Below are positions 34,003-44,789 of a stretch of DNA of 64,000 nt, one piece after another. Below the pieces are notes generated by a model, which worked only from the letters and a program-made list of their open reading frames with translations, did not search any database and was not told the DNA's origin. Each line of letters opens with the position of its first letter. Within the stretch, counting starts at the first letter, position 1. This stretch comes from Tenrec ecaudatus (Eukaryota > Chordata > Mammalia > Afrosoricida > Tenrecidae), in assembly GCF_050624435.1 (NCBI RefSeq), contig NW_027458542.1, positions 1 to 64,000 on the forward strand. Direction: 5' to 3'. The translations under genes were made by a program, and so were the position numbers.

Positions 34003-34162
34003 GTGCTTATGCACCCGCTTTGTCTTCAGCGATCATGTTGGGGTAGGCTGGTGTGCCTTTTCTATGTGGGCTTTGTTGTTTCTTAGCTAGATGGTCCCCT
34101 GTTTATCTTCCAGTCTTTAAGACCCCAGACGCTATATCCTTTGATAGCCGGGCACCATGGTG
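34003..34162 (-). mobile_element. L1-type LINE 3' region fragment, antisense
   Basis: The plus strand carries CTTATGCACCCGCTTTGTC, CTTTAAGACCCCAGACGCTA and GATAGCCGGGCACCAT. The reverse complement of the same tract is seen at 63390-63760. Confidence 0.65.
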
Positions 34163-34190
34163 CTTAACTACTACACCACCAGGGTTCATT
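34155..34190 (-). mobile_element. AfroSINE 5'-end fragment, antisense
   Basis: CATGGTGCTTAACTACTAC followed by ACCACCAGGGTTC is the reverse complement of an AfroSINE head start. The rest of the element is missing. Confidence 0.6.
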
Positions 34191-34464
34191 AGCATGTGAC
34201 TTATCTCCTGTCATTCACACTAGATGCTCAAAATAGCAGGAGAACAGGTTTCTCCTTTGTGGCCACACCAGGTACTGACAGAACCAAGAACAGAGACACA
34301 GTTATATATCTTGACTATCATTTGCATATTATATGCCAGGAATCCCTAGGAAGTGTCTTGGAATTGTTCTACTCTGGTTCAAATTTCACACACCCTCGCA
34401 GTTTCCATACTGACTCTGCCAAACCCCTAGTAACTGATTTGCACCTCCTATCAACTTGGAGAAA
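34191..34464. other. Unassigned DNA
   Basis: No recognisable repeat or gene. The ORF at 34196-34528 runs into the 78-bp duplication and resembles no family I know. Confidence 0.4.
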
Positions 34465-34620
34465 ACACCCTATGCCAGATATAGAAGTGGACATACTTGG
34501 TACCCAGAAAACCTTTTCAGTGATTTGAGGGCGGCTCAGCAAACACCCTATGTCAGACATAGAAGTGGACATACTTGGTACCCAGAAAACCTGTTCAGTG
34601 TTTTGAGGGCGGCTCAGCAA
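34465..34620 (+). repeat. 78-bp unit tandemly duplicated once
   Basis: Two copies, 34465-34542 and 34543-34620, each starting ACACCCTATG and ending GGGCGGCTCAGCAA, with a few mismatches. Its length equals two satellite monomers but the sequence is unrelated to the satellite. It explains the duplicated peptide in both strands. Confidence 0.92.
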
Positions 34621-34624
34621 ACAA

Positions 34625-34800
34625 AATGGGCACAGTGATTAAGCATTCAGCTGCTAACACAACGGTCAACTCTGTAGTGGTTCTGCAAGAGAAGGATATG
34701 GTAGTTGACCCCCCAAAAGAGTTACAAACTTGGAAACCCTACGGGTATTTGTATAGGGTTGCTATGTGTTCCAATTGAGATGATTGTCATAGGTTGGGTT
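34625..34800 (+). mobile_element. AfroSINE
   Basis: The head has CACAGTGATTAAGC and CAGCTGCTAACA, the body has GAGTTACAAACTTGGAAACC, and the tail has AGGGTTGCTATGTG. It has lost only a few bases at its start. Confidence 0.78.
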
Positions 34801-35255
34801 TGGTTTAACCCGTCTTACTGAGTATATACATACTCCTTCTTTACACGCGATCAGTTACTTTAGAGGAAAAAGACATGCCTGTCCCAGAACAATCCAAGGA
34901 CTGGTAAAGGCAACACCCACAAAGACACTCCCTCTGCCTGCCTAACTCTAAAATGCTGCCCATAAAACACTCTGCCTGGTAATATGTGGGCAGCACACTG
35001 GGGAGGTGCAGCAAATGTGTGTTGAATGTATGAGGCCATTTCATAGTTTGGTTGCACGATCAGGGTGTCTGTCATAAAGCCCATCTCTTTGACTCCACCT
35101 CTCAGCAGAGATGAACACAAGCTCCCCGTTTTTTTTCTCGGCAATGTCCTTGTCAAATAAAAGTTCCTTGTAGATCAGTTACTTGCCACAGAGCAAAAGA
35201 TATGGGAAGAGGCTCATCTTTCTCCTGGCTATGAAATAGAATGGCAAGCCCTTCC
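34801..35255. other. Unassigned DNA
   Basis: No recognisable repeat. The antisense ORFs at 34841-35156 overlap each other and show no known domain. Confidence 0.4.
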
Positions 35256-35257
35256 CT

Positions 35258-35300
35258 TCAACACACACACACACACGCACACACATGCGTGCACACATAC
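35258..35300 (+). repeat. (CA)n microsatellite, interrupted
   Basis: A run of CA dinucleotides broken by single G and T substitutions (ACACGCAC, ACATGCGTGC). Confidence 0.9.
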
Positions 35301-35664
35301 CCCTGCCTTACAACTACATTCGGTTGATTAGCAAACAAAGCTCTACAACCCAACTATGTGTTTTTCTTCTCCAGAGGAATGACGGACTTATATACCCTGC
35401 ATTGTCTTTTTTTAATGGAATTGCCCCAGTTCTCCTCACCTTTTCGTAGATAGTGCAGTGAACTATTAGGTAACTGCAAGTATTGAAAACTAGTATTGAC
35501 TTCCAGTTTGTGTCACCTTTGGCTTTGAGCACCCTCCACTTCTCTAGTAAGCTTTCCATTGCTTTGGGGAAATTTTCTCTCTCTGAATTTATTATGTGAG
35601 GGGGGTAGTGTAATAATCAATGTGCCTATGGAGGACTATCCTTCATGACCTAAACTCATTAAGG

Positions 35665-36490
35665 GGCAGTGCCTGATGGAGCATCAGGTTGGAGGAAGGC
35701 TTATTAACAACCTGCATTATACAGATGACACAATTTTGCTGAAAATGAGAAGGACTTGATTCACTTGCTGTTGAAGATGAAGGATTAAAGCCTTCAGTTT
35801 GGATTATGACTCAATGTAAAGAAAGCCCAGACCCTCACAACTGGACCTATTGATAACATCATGATAAATGGAGGAAAGATCGAAATTGTCAAGGATTTTG
35901 TCTTGCTTGAATCCACAATCAATTCTCATGGAAGCAGCAGAGAAGAGAACAAATGACACATTTCACTAGTCAAATCTGCTACATGAGACCTCTTTAAAGT
36001 GTTGAAAAGCAAGAGATTACTTTGAGGACTGGGGCGGGTTGACCCAGGCCATGGTATTTTCAACTGTCTCATATTCATGTGAAAGTTGAACACTGAATAA
36101 GGAAGACCAAAGAAGAATAGATATATTTGATTATTAGTGATGTAAAAGAGTAATGAATGTACCATGGACTGCCAAAAGAACAAACCCATCTAACTTGGAT
36201 GAAGTACAGCCAGAATGTTCCTCAGGGCAAGGATAATGAGACTTCGCCTTAACTTTGACATGTTGTCCGGAGAGATCAGTCCCTGGAGCAGGACATCGTG
36301 TTCTGGAAAGTAGAGGGGCAATGAAAAAGAGGAAGGCCCTCAACAAAAGGGATTGACACAGTGGCTGCAACAATGGGCTCAAACTTAAGAACAACTGTGA
36401 GAATGGTACAGGACCGGGTAGTGTATGATTATGTTGTATGTATGGTCACAATGAATCCAAACCCTCCCTATGACACTGAACAACAACAAC
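35665..36490 (+). mobile_element. RTE (BovB-like) LINE, 3' part, degenerate
   Basis: Collinear with the 3' third of the longer RTE copy at 54830-55800. At 35718-35729 it encodes YTDD, a damaged form of the YADD reverse-transcriptase catalytic motif. Then come GGAGGAAAGATCGAAATTGTC, the CCATGGACTGCCAAAAGAAC tract (36160 region) and the GACACAGTGGCTGCAACAA tract (36355 region). It ends in an AACAACAACAACAACC tail next to a degraded version of the AfroSINE-like 3' end. Many frameshifts and stops; 5' truncated. Confidence 0.85.
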
Positions 36491-36831
36491 AACCACCACC
36501 TGACTGAATCCTCTGGGAGGACTCTTGAATGTGAGAAAAATGGAACGAAGCCAGAGGAAGGATTGGAGGATGTCTTAAGTTCTTGTCTTAATTTCCTTAA
36601 CCAAAAATTATCCAACAAGTCAGTAGCCTTAAAACACTTTTCCCCCTGCTTTGGAGCTTACAGGTTCAAATTTGGGGTGCGACTCTAGGTCAGGGTCCTT
36701 CTTTGTGGATACCAGAAAGTTCCTTGGCATTCCTCGCTATTTTTCTCCCCGTACTGTGTGTTACTGGGTCTATCCTGGCCTTTAACTCAGAAGTGTTTAG
36801 GTTTAAGCTCAAGCCTATTCTCATATGGCCT

Positions 36832-37560
36832 CATTTTTTTTAACATTTTATTAGGGACTCATACAACTCTTATCACAATCCATACATATACATACACCAA
36901 TTGTATAAAGCACATCTGTACATTCTTTGCCCTAATCATTTTCTTTTTTTTACATTTTATTAGGGGCTCATACAACTCTTATCACAATTCATACATATAC
37001 ATACATCAACTGTATAAAGCACATCCGCACATTCCCTGCCCCAATCCTTCTCAAAGCATTTGCTCTCCACTTAAGCCCTTTGCATCAGTTCTCCTTTTTT
37101 TTCCTCTCGCTCCCTGCTTCCCCCTCCCTCATGTACCCTTGGTAATTTATACATTGTTATTTTGTCATATCTTGCTCTATCCCGAGTCTTCCTTCCCCCC
37201 CTTCTCTGCTGTCAATCTCCCAGGGAGGAGGTCACATGTGGATCCTCGTAATCAGTTCCCCCTTTCCAACCCACTCACCCTCCACTCTCCCAGCATCGCC
37301 CCTCAACCTTTGGTCCTGAAGGTATCATCCACCCTGGATTCCCTGTGCCTCCCGCCCCCGTATGCACCAGTGTACAACCTCTGCCATATCCAGCCCTGCA
37401 AGGTAGAATTTGGATCATGGTAGTTGGGGGCAGGAAGCATCCAGGATCTGGGGGAAAGCTGTGTTCTTCATCGGTACTACCTCGCACCCTGACTGACCCA
37501 TCTCCTCTTCTAAACCCCTCTATGAGGGGATCTCCAGTGGCCATAGGGCCTCATTTATAT
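36832..37560 (-). mobile_element. L1-type LINE 3' ends, antisense, two in tandem
   Basis: On the plus strand, two poly-T starts (36833 and 36946) are each followed by ACATTTTATTAGGG and CTCATACAACTCTTATCAC, the reverse complement of a poly-A LINE 3' end. The first copy is only about 112 bp. The second continues through CAGGGAGGAGGTCACATGTG to about 37560. The ORF at 36758-37423 is translation of this repeat. Confidence 0.7.
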
Positions 37561-37639
37561 TACAAAAGAACTCCATTCTTTTCAAACAGGATCATGTCCA
37601 CCAAGGTTCAAATTTCTCACATATTTTGAGGGGGCTACA

Positions 37640-38110
37640 GATCAATCCATAATGGTTCTTTTGGGTAGCTGTAACAAATGGCTACCAATCGAGTGACTTA
37701 AACAGCAGGCATTTGTTCTCTCACTTTTCTGAAGGGCCAAGGGTTAAAATTAAGGTGTGGGCAAGATTCATTCCTTCTGAGAGCTCTGAAGGAGAATCAA
37801 AGTAGCCTCTCTCTGCTTCTGGTCACTGCTGCTAATCCTTGATATTTCTTGGCTTGTAGATGCACTGATCCAATCTCTGCCAGTGTCTTCACACGGGGTC
37901 TCTGTGTGCCCAGTCCTCTTCTTATAAGAACACACCAATCAGTGCATGTAGCATCCATCTGAAATCTAAACCCAGAAAGATGGAGCTCTTGAAATCCTTA
38001 ACTAAGCACATCTGCCAGGACCTCCTCTCCAAGTAAGGCCATAGCCTCAGGTTCCATGTGAACATGAATGGGTGTGTGTGAATGTGATTTAATGTACTAC
38101 AGAGGGCACG
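37640..38110. mobile_element. Ancient eutherian interspersed repeat relic
   Basis: GGTAGCTGTAACAAATGGCT, GTGACTTAAACAGCAGG and TGTTCTCTCACTTTTCTG, followed by a TCTTCTTATAAGAACAC segment, follow the layout of a widespread old mammalian LTR/LINE-derived repeat. A second short piece lies at 39650-39715. Family not settled. Confidence 0.45.
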
Positions 38111-39649
38111 CTTTGGCCTCAGGAGGAGTGTTTCGCCAGTACCTGCTTCACAGCCCTGAGATTGCCCAGGCATTTGCCACATGTTCTTGTCTTCCCACCA
38201 TTTATCCACCATTAGGCCTTTTCCCCTAAGTTAGTCAAGCGTCAGTTTCTGTCACTTGTCATCATGACCCTCCCTCCCCCCCATGTCACAAATTTAAACT
38301 GATACAGGCAGTTTCTTTAATGGGCACTATGTTATTCTGACTAGCAAGCAATCCTAAGGAGGGAGGATGAATCAGCAAGAACCCGCTTGCTTCATCTAGC
38401 TTCAGGGCAGTCCACAGAGGATTGATCCCTGAGCCACTAACGAATTTTGCAACTGTCACAGAACAATGCAAATAAGTAAGATCCACATCTGCTGAACACC
38501 ATCATGAGGTCAAACTGTGTGTAAATAAATGCCTGTTTCAAGGAGTGAGTAAATCCTTAGGTAAGGAGTGACAGGTGTTTGTTGGCACAAACACAGCAAG
38601 GCATTATGGGTCGGATATTAATGAACTCATGCTCCTGGGCCTCACAGAGCCCCAGCTCAACTGCTTCAACTAGTTGACAAACGGAACTCAGGGTACCCGG
38701 CGAGAGCACTACCATTTTGATGAACAGGGTTGGTTGGGGATGATGCTTCCTAACTTGCATTTTAATATAAATTTGATGCTTCATCTGAGCAATGTGGAAA
38801 GAGCATTCAGATAAAAGAGAGGGACAAACATCAAGTGACCAGAGGATGAAACTTCTATCTAATCTGTGCCCACTGGAAATGCTTCGTGGGAAGGTATTTT
38901 TTGGGGGTGTGGGGTTGTTCCCCTACCCTGCTCCAAGCCTTCCTCCTCATGCCCACCCCCACCCCAGCATACATCCTACTGGGAGAATGTCTCTGAATAA
39001 TGAAGTTTTAATAAATGAAGCTTTAATGAGCCTGATAGTCTGCCTAAGACCCCTTCAAATTGTAGTCTTTCATTTGTATTATTCCATCCTTTTTGAAGAA
39101 ATGAACCTGATGGCAGGTAGTATGTTTCCTTTCAAGGATGAGCTGATAGAGCCTCACGCTGCTGCAGTGGGAGGTAAAACATTAAAAGGCCCTTTGTGGC
39201 TATGAGACATGCCCACTCTCCAAGAGACACTGGGCAGGTTTGCTGAAGCTCCTCAGAATTGACTAGTGGCCCTGGACCACCCATCTCAACCAACCCAGTC
39301 TTCATTTGCACTGCATGCCCTCTCTGAGCTCCAACTGCATGCTTCATTTGAGGATGACAAAGCCTCTATTGTCTGAGAAGATGCGCAGACATATAAACTA
39401 ATCAATGCTCCCCCTGTCCCAGGGGAGTGTGAAATTCTCCCATCATGACTCACCAGCTTCCCTGGAAATTCCTGTCGTAACTCAGGCATTTAATATCAAT
39501 GGTGTCTCTGCTTCCTTCCTTCTTGCACACCCCCCCAGGCATTAACTGTCAACCTTCCTCTCCCTAAAATATACTTTGAATCTATTCACTTCATGCCATC
39601 CCTACGGCCCCAAGGTGTGTCTTGCATTGACTATGAAACTAGATTCTGT
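38111..39649. other. Unassigned DNA
   Basis: About 1.5 kb without a repeat I can name. The ORFs here (for example 38792-39205) have no homologous domain I recognise, and no splice-site-flanked conserved block is evident. Confidence 0.4.
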
Positions 39650-39715
39650 ATCCATTTTCCAGGGCTGTCAAAACAAAGCATCGTAACTCAGGTGGCTTTT
39701 AAGAACAGTCCACCA

Positions 39716-40175
39716 CCTGTCTATCAGTTCGTGGTGCAGTGGTAGCTAGAGTGTTGCTGTGAAATTGGAAGCCGTGCCACCGATATGACAAACCCCAGAA
39801 GGGTCAGCAATGATGGGCAGGCTTCAGTGGAACCTCGAGCCCTGTGGTGCTCAACCTTACTTTAATACAATTCCTCATGTTGTGGTGACCCCCAACCATA
39901 AAATCATTTTCCTTGCTACTTCATAACTGTAATTTTGCTACTGCCATGAATCGGGTGACTCGTGTTAAAAGGTCGCTGGACCCCAAAAGGGGTCACAACC
40001 CACAGATTGAGAACCACTGCTCTAGCCTAAGGCAGACTAGGAAGAAAGACTTGGTGATCTACTTCCAAATATTAACAAATGAAAGCCTTATGGGTCACAA
40101 CAAAATATGGTCCTATAGAGTGCTGGAAGATGAGCCACTGACCTGCACACAACAGCTACAAAAATAGACTCAAAC
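39716..40175 (+). mobile_element. RTE LINE 5' region, interrupted by SPIN
   Basis: GGTGCAGTGGTAGC, TTGCTGTGAAATTGGAAGCC, then after the SPIN insertion CTAAGGCAGACTAGGAAGAA and CTTATGGGTCACAACAAAA. The same tract is seen at 43650-43830, 47690-47880 and 51000-51230. It ends soon after GAAGATGAGCCACTGACC. Confidence 0.75.
39842..40019 (+). mobile_element. SPIN (hAT) inserted in an RTE relic
   Basis: The 5' end, CTGTGGTGCTCAACC, is mutated; the 3' end is GAGAACCACTG; the interior has CATGTTGTGGTGACCCCCAA. It is flanked by 8-bp target duplications CTCGAGCC (39834-39841) and CTCTAGCC (40020-40027), with one mismatch, as expected for hAT. Confidence 0.88.
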
Positions 40176-40206
40176 ACACCAACAAAGGCCTGCTGAACTC
40201 CAAAGC

Positions 40207-40271
40207 CCTAACAAACCCACTGCCCTCAAGTCCATGCCAACTCATAAACGCCCTATAGGACAGGGGCGAAC
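40207..40271 (-). mobile_element. AfroSINE tail fragment, antisense
   Basis: AAACCCACTGCCCTCAAGTC, CAACTCATAAACGCCC and TATAGGACAGGGGCGAACTG are the reverse complement of an AfroSINE 3' region. It is cut off by the LTR-like element at 40272. Confidence 0.7.
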
Positions 40272-40339
40272 TGTGTATTAGTCTGGGTATGCTAGAGAAA
40301 ATCGAGGGAGACTCATGTGTATGAGAGAGAGTTGGTGGT

Positions 40340-41043
40340 TTTTAAAAATCATTTCCCTATTATTTAATCATTATATTAGGGATTCATACAACTCTTATCA
40401 CAATCCATCCATCCATCCATTATAAAGCACATTTATACATTCATTGCCCTCATCATTGTCAAAACATTTGCTCTTCACATAAGCCCCTGGCACCTGCTCC
40501 TCATTTTTCTCCTCCCTCCCCACTCCCCCCTCCTTATGAACCCTTGATAATTTTATTGGGGGCTCATACAATTCTTATCACAGTCATTCCATCCATCCAT
40601 CCATTCATCCATCCATCCATCCATCCATCTATCCATCCATCCATCCATCCACCCATTGTGTGTCAAGTGCATTTGTACATGTGTTGCCCTCATCCTTCTC
40701 AAAATATTTGCTTTCTACTTGAGCCCTTGGTATCAGCTCCTCATTTCCCCACTTCCATCCTCCTCCCCCTCCCTCATAAATCCTTGATAATATATAAATT
40801 ATTTTGGCATATCTTACACGTCAAACATCTCACTTCCCCCACTTTTCTGTTGTCCGTCCCCCAGGGCAGAGGTTTTATGTAGATCCTTGTAATTGGTTCA
40901 CTCTTTCTACCCCACCTTCCCTCCACCCTCCTGGTATTGCCACTCTCACCACTGGTCCTGAAGGGATCATCTGTCGAGGATTCCCTGTGTTTCCAGCTCC
41001 TGTCTGTACCAGAGTACATGTTCTGGTCTAATTCTACCTTATA
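40340..41043 (-). mobile_element. L1-type LINE 3' ends, antisense, two in tandem
   Basis: Two successive 3' ends: TATTAGGGATTCATACAACT at about 40374 and ATTGGGGGCTCATACAATTC at about 40555. The second runs on through CTCCTCATTTCCCCACTTCC and ACTGGTCCTGAAGGGATCAT to about 41043. Confidence 0.7.
40403..40655 (+). repeat. (CCAT)n microsatellites within LINE 3' ends
   Basis: Short run at 40403-40422 and a longer, interrupted run at about 40585-40655. Both sit at the same place in the two tandem LINE fragments, so they probably expanded from the same A-rich motif of the element. Confidence 0.85.
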
Positions 41044-41358
41044 AGTCCAGAGAGAGAGTTTTATATCAATCAGTAATTGTACATTAAGCAAACGTCCCAG
41101 CCCAGTGCAGATCAAATCCATAAGTCTGATATTAGCCCATATGTCTGATACCAATCTATAAATTCCTTTTCAGACCCATAAAACCTGTGCAGTGATGCTG
41201 AATGCAGGATAATCACAGGCCAATGGGTGGAAAGTCTTGTGGATCCAGTGGCATTGTAAGCATCTCAGTGCTGGCAGCGATCTCTCTGAGGCTTCTTTGG
41301 CTTCAGAGGTATGGTCGCATCCATTTGGCTTGCCTTCTTTGATGTCTCCCAATGAGTA

Positions 41359-41360
<2 letters not shown>

Positions 41361-41438
<78 letters not shown>
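41361..41438 (+). repeat. (AG)39 microsatellite, uninterrupted
   Basis: A perfect 78-bp run of AG. It explains the arginine/glutamate and leucine/serine ORFs across it. Confidence 0.98.
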
Positions 41439-41440
<2 letters not shown>

Positions 41441-41599
41441 GTCTTCCACCTCCAAGGAGGAAGTACCAGATTTCTCAGAGTTCTCAGGAGAAGGCTATGC
41501 CCACATAAAAATCTCACTGACTATCTCCAGATTGGCAGCCTAGACTCCACGCCTACACTCCTAATCCTTAACTCGACACAAGATTAGGTGACTACCACA

Positions 41600-42292
41600 G
41601 GCTCCTAATCCATAACAAGCCCATTTATTTTTTCCCTGCATACCGACACCAATCCATTACCCAAAGCTTTACCCAATGGGTGGAGATCTACTTCTAAAAC
41701 ATGAATATAGAAAAATCGCCTTTGCTTGAAGGCTCTCAAGGAAATGCTCACTGAAAACTCCATCCTATTATCTCACCTCCCCCAAATTAGTCTTCTTCTG
41801 GGCTTTCAGTCACACCAAGATCTCTCCTTCCCCAAGGCCTTTACATGCACTGTCATCTCTTCCAAGCCCTGAAGTGCCAAGTTCACAGTTCCAGTTAATC
41901 TCCCTGATGCTGAATTTTAAGAACTGTGTGTGTGGGAGGGAAGGGGTTGGGCTGTTTGTTGAACTGCTGGGTTTTGGAGCCATTTGTTATGCAACCTCAT
42001 TTTGTCAATAACTGGTTAATTAATGCAGCATTCATTTGCCCTTCTTCCACTCACAGCACATGGCTTGTATCTTTGGGATCACTCTTCCACCATGCTCCAT
42101 CTCCATGCTTCTGCTGGCATTGTTCCAATCTGCCAGCTCCAGGCCTGCCTAGTCAGGGCATGACTTTCCTCTGTCCAAAGGGACTGGGTCAGACTCAGTA
42201 TGTGACTCATGCTAGGTTAATGATATCTAACCCTAAAAATGCCCCAGAAGCAATTACCCCATTGCTAATGAGTCCATTTTGAATCATAGAAG
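41600..42292. other. Unassigned DNA
   Basis: The segment near 41790-41910, with CCAAGGCCTTTACATGCACT, weakly resembles an L2 LINE 3' end. The ORF at 41926-42282 has no recognisable domain. Otherwise nothing identified. Confidence 0.3.
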
Positions 42293-42433
42293 GCCCCTGT
42301 GGGGTTTCTCAGACTGTAAATATTTATGTGAGCAGAAAGTTCCATCTTTTTCCCTATGAGGTAGCTGGTAGGGTAGCACTGCCAACCTTGCAGTTAGCAA
42401 TCCAATGCTTACCTGATAGTACCACCAATGATT
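42293..42433 (-). mobile_element. AfroSINE fragment, antisense
   Basis: Plus-strand landmarks: GGGGTTTCTCAGACTGTAAA, CATCTTTTTCCCTATGAGG and CAGTTAGCAATCCAATGCTT. This is the reverse complement of the body and tRNA head. Confidence 0.75.
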
Positions 42434-42959
42434 AGAAAGGAAAAGAGCCTCTCTCTAATAGAATTCCTGAGCTTCTAGATAAAACTACAGCTGTCATCAG
42501 GAAGCCTTCGTGAAACTCAAAAGGAAACAGCACTGAAAGGAAAAGGTTCAAACTCTGATGGTATCAACTGAGTGCCAGAACCCAGCTATTCCTGATGCTC
42601 TGTCCCCAGACTTACAAATTCCATAAACCTACCCATTCATTCCTTCTCCTGCTCCTTCCCTTCTTACGCCCCAAGGTACTTTGACTTAGCTTTGAAGGCA
42701 CTCACAACTTCACGGGTTCTGCCTTGCACAGGTGTCTGCTTGCTTCCAGTTCAGTCCTGATATTGTCCCTATCTTTAGCCATGTTAGGCTTGCATCCTAG
42801 AGCTTTCCTTTGCTTGTCTCCCTATTGCTCTTGTCCTATGAAGTCTGTGGCTTTATCTTTAAGTATAAGTCCTGCCCTTCCGCTTTCGTAGAAATCTGTC
42901 TCTGTATCTTGGCTCGTGGCAGGTTGTGTCCTTCAAAGATGACTGTCCTAATGTTGCAC
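42434..42959. other. Unassigned DNA
   Basis: No repeat or gene recognised. Confidence 0.4.
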
Positions 42960-43400
42960 ATCGCACATTCTCTTGTTACAAGATGAATTTGTGTTCATTT
43001 TTCCAGAAATAGGGCCTGCTTTCCCTCTTCCTTGCATCTTGGCAGGCCTTTGACTATGGCAGAAGTGTTGCTCTGTGACTTCCACCTGGTCGTATTGGGT
43101 TGTTCACCATTGGGACCCTGTCAGGATATTGCAAGGAAGACCAAGCCAAATGAAAATGTCACCTATAGGGTTCTTCTTGAGCTCCAACCAATAGAAGTAT
43201 CAGTCGTGTGAGGGAGTGAGTCTTAAGAGAGCTGCAGCCTCTGTCTTTGAGCTACCCCAGCTAATGCTTGATGAAGCCAAAACTAGTGTCCTCACTGAGC
43301 TCTGCCCAGATTGCAGATTTGTGAGCAAAATTGATATTATCATTACTTTAAGATCCTAATTGTGGGGATACTTTCTGTTAGCAGCAGATCATCAGAATAC
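42960..43400 (+). mobile_element. Ancient interspersed repeat relic, family uncertain
   Basis: TTTGAGCTACCCCAGC, CTGCCCAGATTGCAGATTTG and TGAGCAAAATTGATATTATC follow the 3' portion of an old eutherian repeat that normally ends in a TTTAAGCCACT-type tract. The internal part is too diverged to name. Confidence 0.4.
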
Positions 43401-43436
43401 TGCCTAATCAGACTGCATTGCCAGTTTTACTCTCTC

Positions 43437-43613
43437 CCTCCATATATCTATCTATCTATAGATATAGATATAGATATAGATATAGATATAGATATAGATA
43501 GAGATAGAGATAGAGATAGAGATAGATATAGATATAGATATAGATTTAGATATAGATTTAAATATAGATTTAGATATAGATTTAGATATAGATTTAGATA
43601 TAGATATAGATAT
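43437..43613 (+). repeat. Compound (TATC)n / (GATATA)n microsatellite
   Basis: TATC tetramers at 43446-43460 join a GATATA hexamer array with runs of GATAGA and of a T-for-A variant (GATTTA). The join, CTATCTATAGATATAG, is palindromic. The alternating Asp/Ile/Arg/Tyr ORF across it is an artefact. Confidence 0.95.
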
Positions 43614-43624
43614 CCTCCACTCAT

Positions 43625-44085
43625 CTGAAAGTTGGTTGTACTATAATGATTTGTGTATTGTTATGATGCTGGAAGCTCTGTTCCCAGAATTTCAAATACC
43701 AGCAGGATTGCCCATGGTGGACAGGTTTCAGTGAAGCTTCTAGACTAAGACAGACAAGGAAGAGGGGCCTGACCGTCCACTTCCAAAAATTACTGAAAGA
43801 AAACCTTATGGATCACAAGAGAACACTGACTGACTAATGTGTTTTGGACACACTATCAGTGGACAATTGCTAGAGGAAGACACCATATTTGATGAAATAG
43901 AGGGACAGGGAAGATCCTTGTTGAGGCAGATTGACCTAATCGCTGCAACAATGGACTTCAACATTCAGGAATGTGTGACAATGGTGCCAGATAAGACAGC
44001 ACTCCATTCCATTTCATATAAGGTCTCCATGGATCACAGTAGACTTGATGGCACTCTCTATATGTTTGTCTTCAGTGACTTCCCA
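43625..44085 (+). mobile_element. Internally deleted RTE derivative, 5' end fused to 3' end
   Basis: The 5' tract (GATGCTGGAAGCTCTG, CAGACAAGGAAGAGG, CTTATGGATCACAAGAG) passes within about 20 bp into the 3' tract (TTTTGGACACACTATCAGTG, GAAATAGAGGGACAGGG, TGACCTAATCGCTGCAACAA). It ends in an AfroSINE-like tail (ATGGATCACAGTAGACTTGA). The roughly 2.5 kb between these parts in longer RTE copies is absent. The ORF at 43837-44088 is RTE translation. Confidence 0.75.
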
Positions 44086-44789
44086 TAGGGCTGCTCTGCC
44101 TGGCAGCCTCTATTCTTCATGCTTCCAAATGGGGAGCACAACAGGTCCATAGTCACTGATATTCCCCTCAATCACCAGGTAAAGTAAGGAGGCACGAAGC
44201 TAACTAGGTTGTTCTCTTTGCCTTGTCTCTCTTCCTTTTCCCCTCCTCCAACAGGGCTAGAGGGGGTAAATACTTACCTTGCAGTCTAGAAGAGAATTTC
44301 TTCCACACCAAAATCTTCTCCTTCCTCAAAAGGCACATACATGACTTTCTCCTTGTTTTGAATTAAAATGGCAGATGGGATGGTAGGAAAGAAAATGAAC
44401 TAGTCTAACAGAATGGCCAAACAGATTTACCTTCCACATAAGAATGCAAATAACTCCTAAATCTTGTTATAGAGTCATGATATGATGAGCTCCATCAAAG
44501 CACAGTAGAACACCACGGAAGTCAGACCAGAAAGACCATATTGAGTTGATTTTGTATGAGAGATTCTAGTTGCTAATTATACTTTTCATAACAGACAGAT
44601 GGCAGGTATAGAAGCCCAGACTTAAAATGTCTTTATCTAATTGCCTGCCTAAATATATATTTGCAATATGGTCTTCAAAGGGAATACTTTCTTTACCTTA
44701 AATTCCATTTCTTTTTCCGCTCTTTCATGTAATTTTATTTAAGTATCATTGGTGTACAATAAACCATAGTGTGTTTTGCTCTTTGAGGT
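44086..44789. other. Unassigned DNA
   Basis: No gene or repeat recognised; AT-rich single-copy-looking sequence. Confidence 0.4.

Larger units (their letters stand above)
40272..41599 (+). mobile_element. LTR-like repeat split by antisense LINE fragments
   Basis: The 5' end, TGTGTATTAGTCTGGGTATG, lies at 40272-40335. It resumes at about 41045 with GAGAGAGAGTTTTATATCAA and ends near ACTACCACA at 41599. The middle, 40340-41043, is inserted LINE. Internal tracts GTGATGCTGAATGCAGGA and GTCTTGTGGATCCAGTGGC also occur at 50285-50345. It contains the (AG)n array at 41361. No clear target duplication was found for this copy. Confidence 0.55.

Noticed and set aside
36758..37423. 221-residue plus-strand ORF
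   Set aside because: It runs through the antisense LINE 3' ends; the sequence is poly-T/pyrimidine-rich repeat translation.
43437..43628. Asp/Ile/Arg/Tyr repeat protein
   Set aside because: Translation of a GATATA-type microsatellite.
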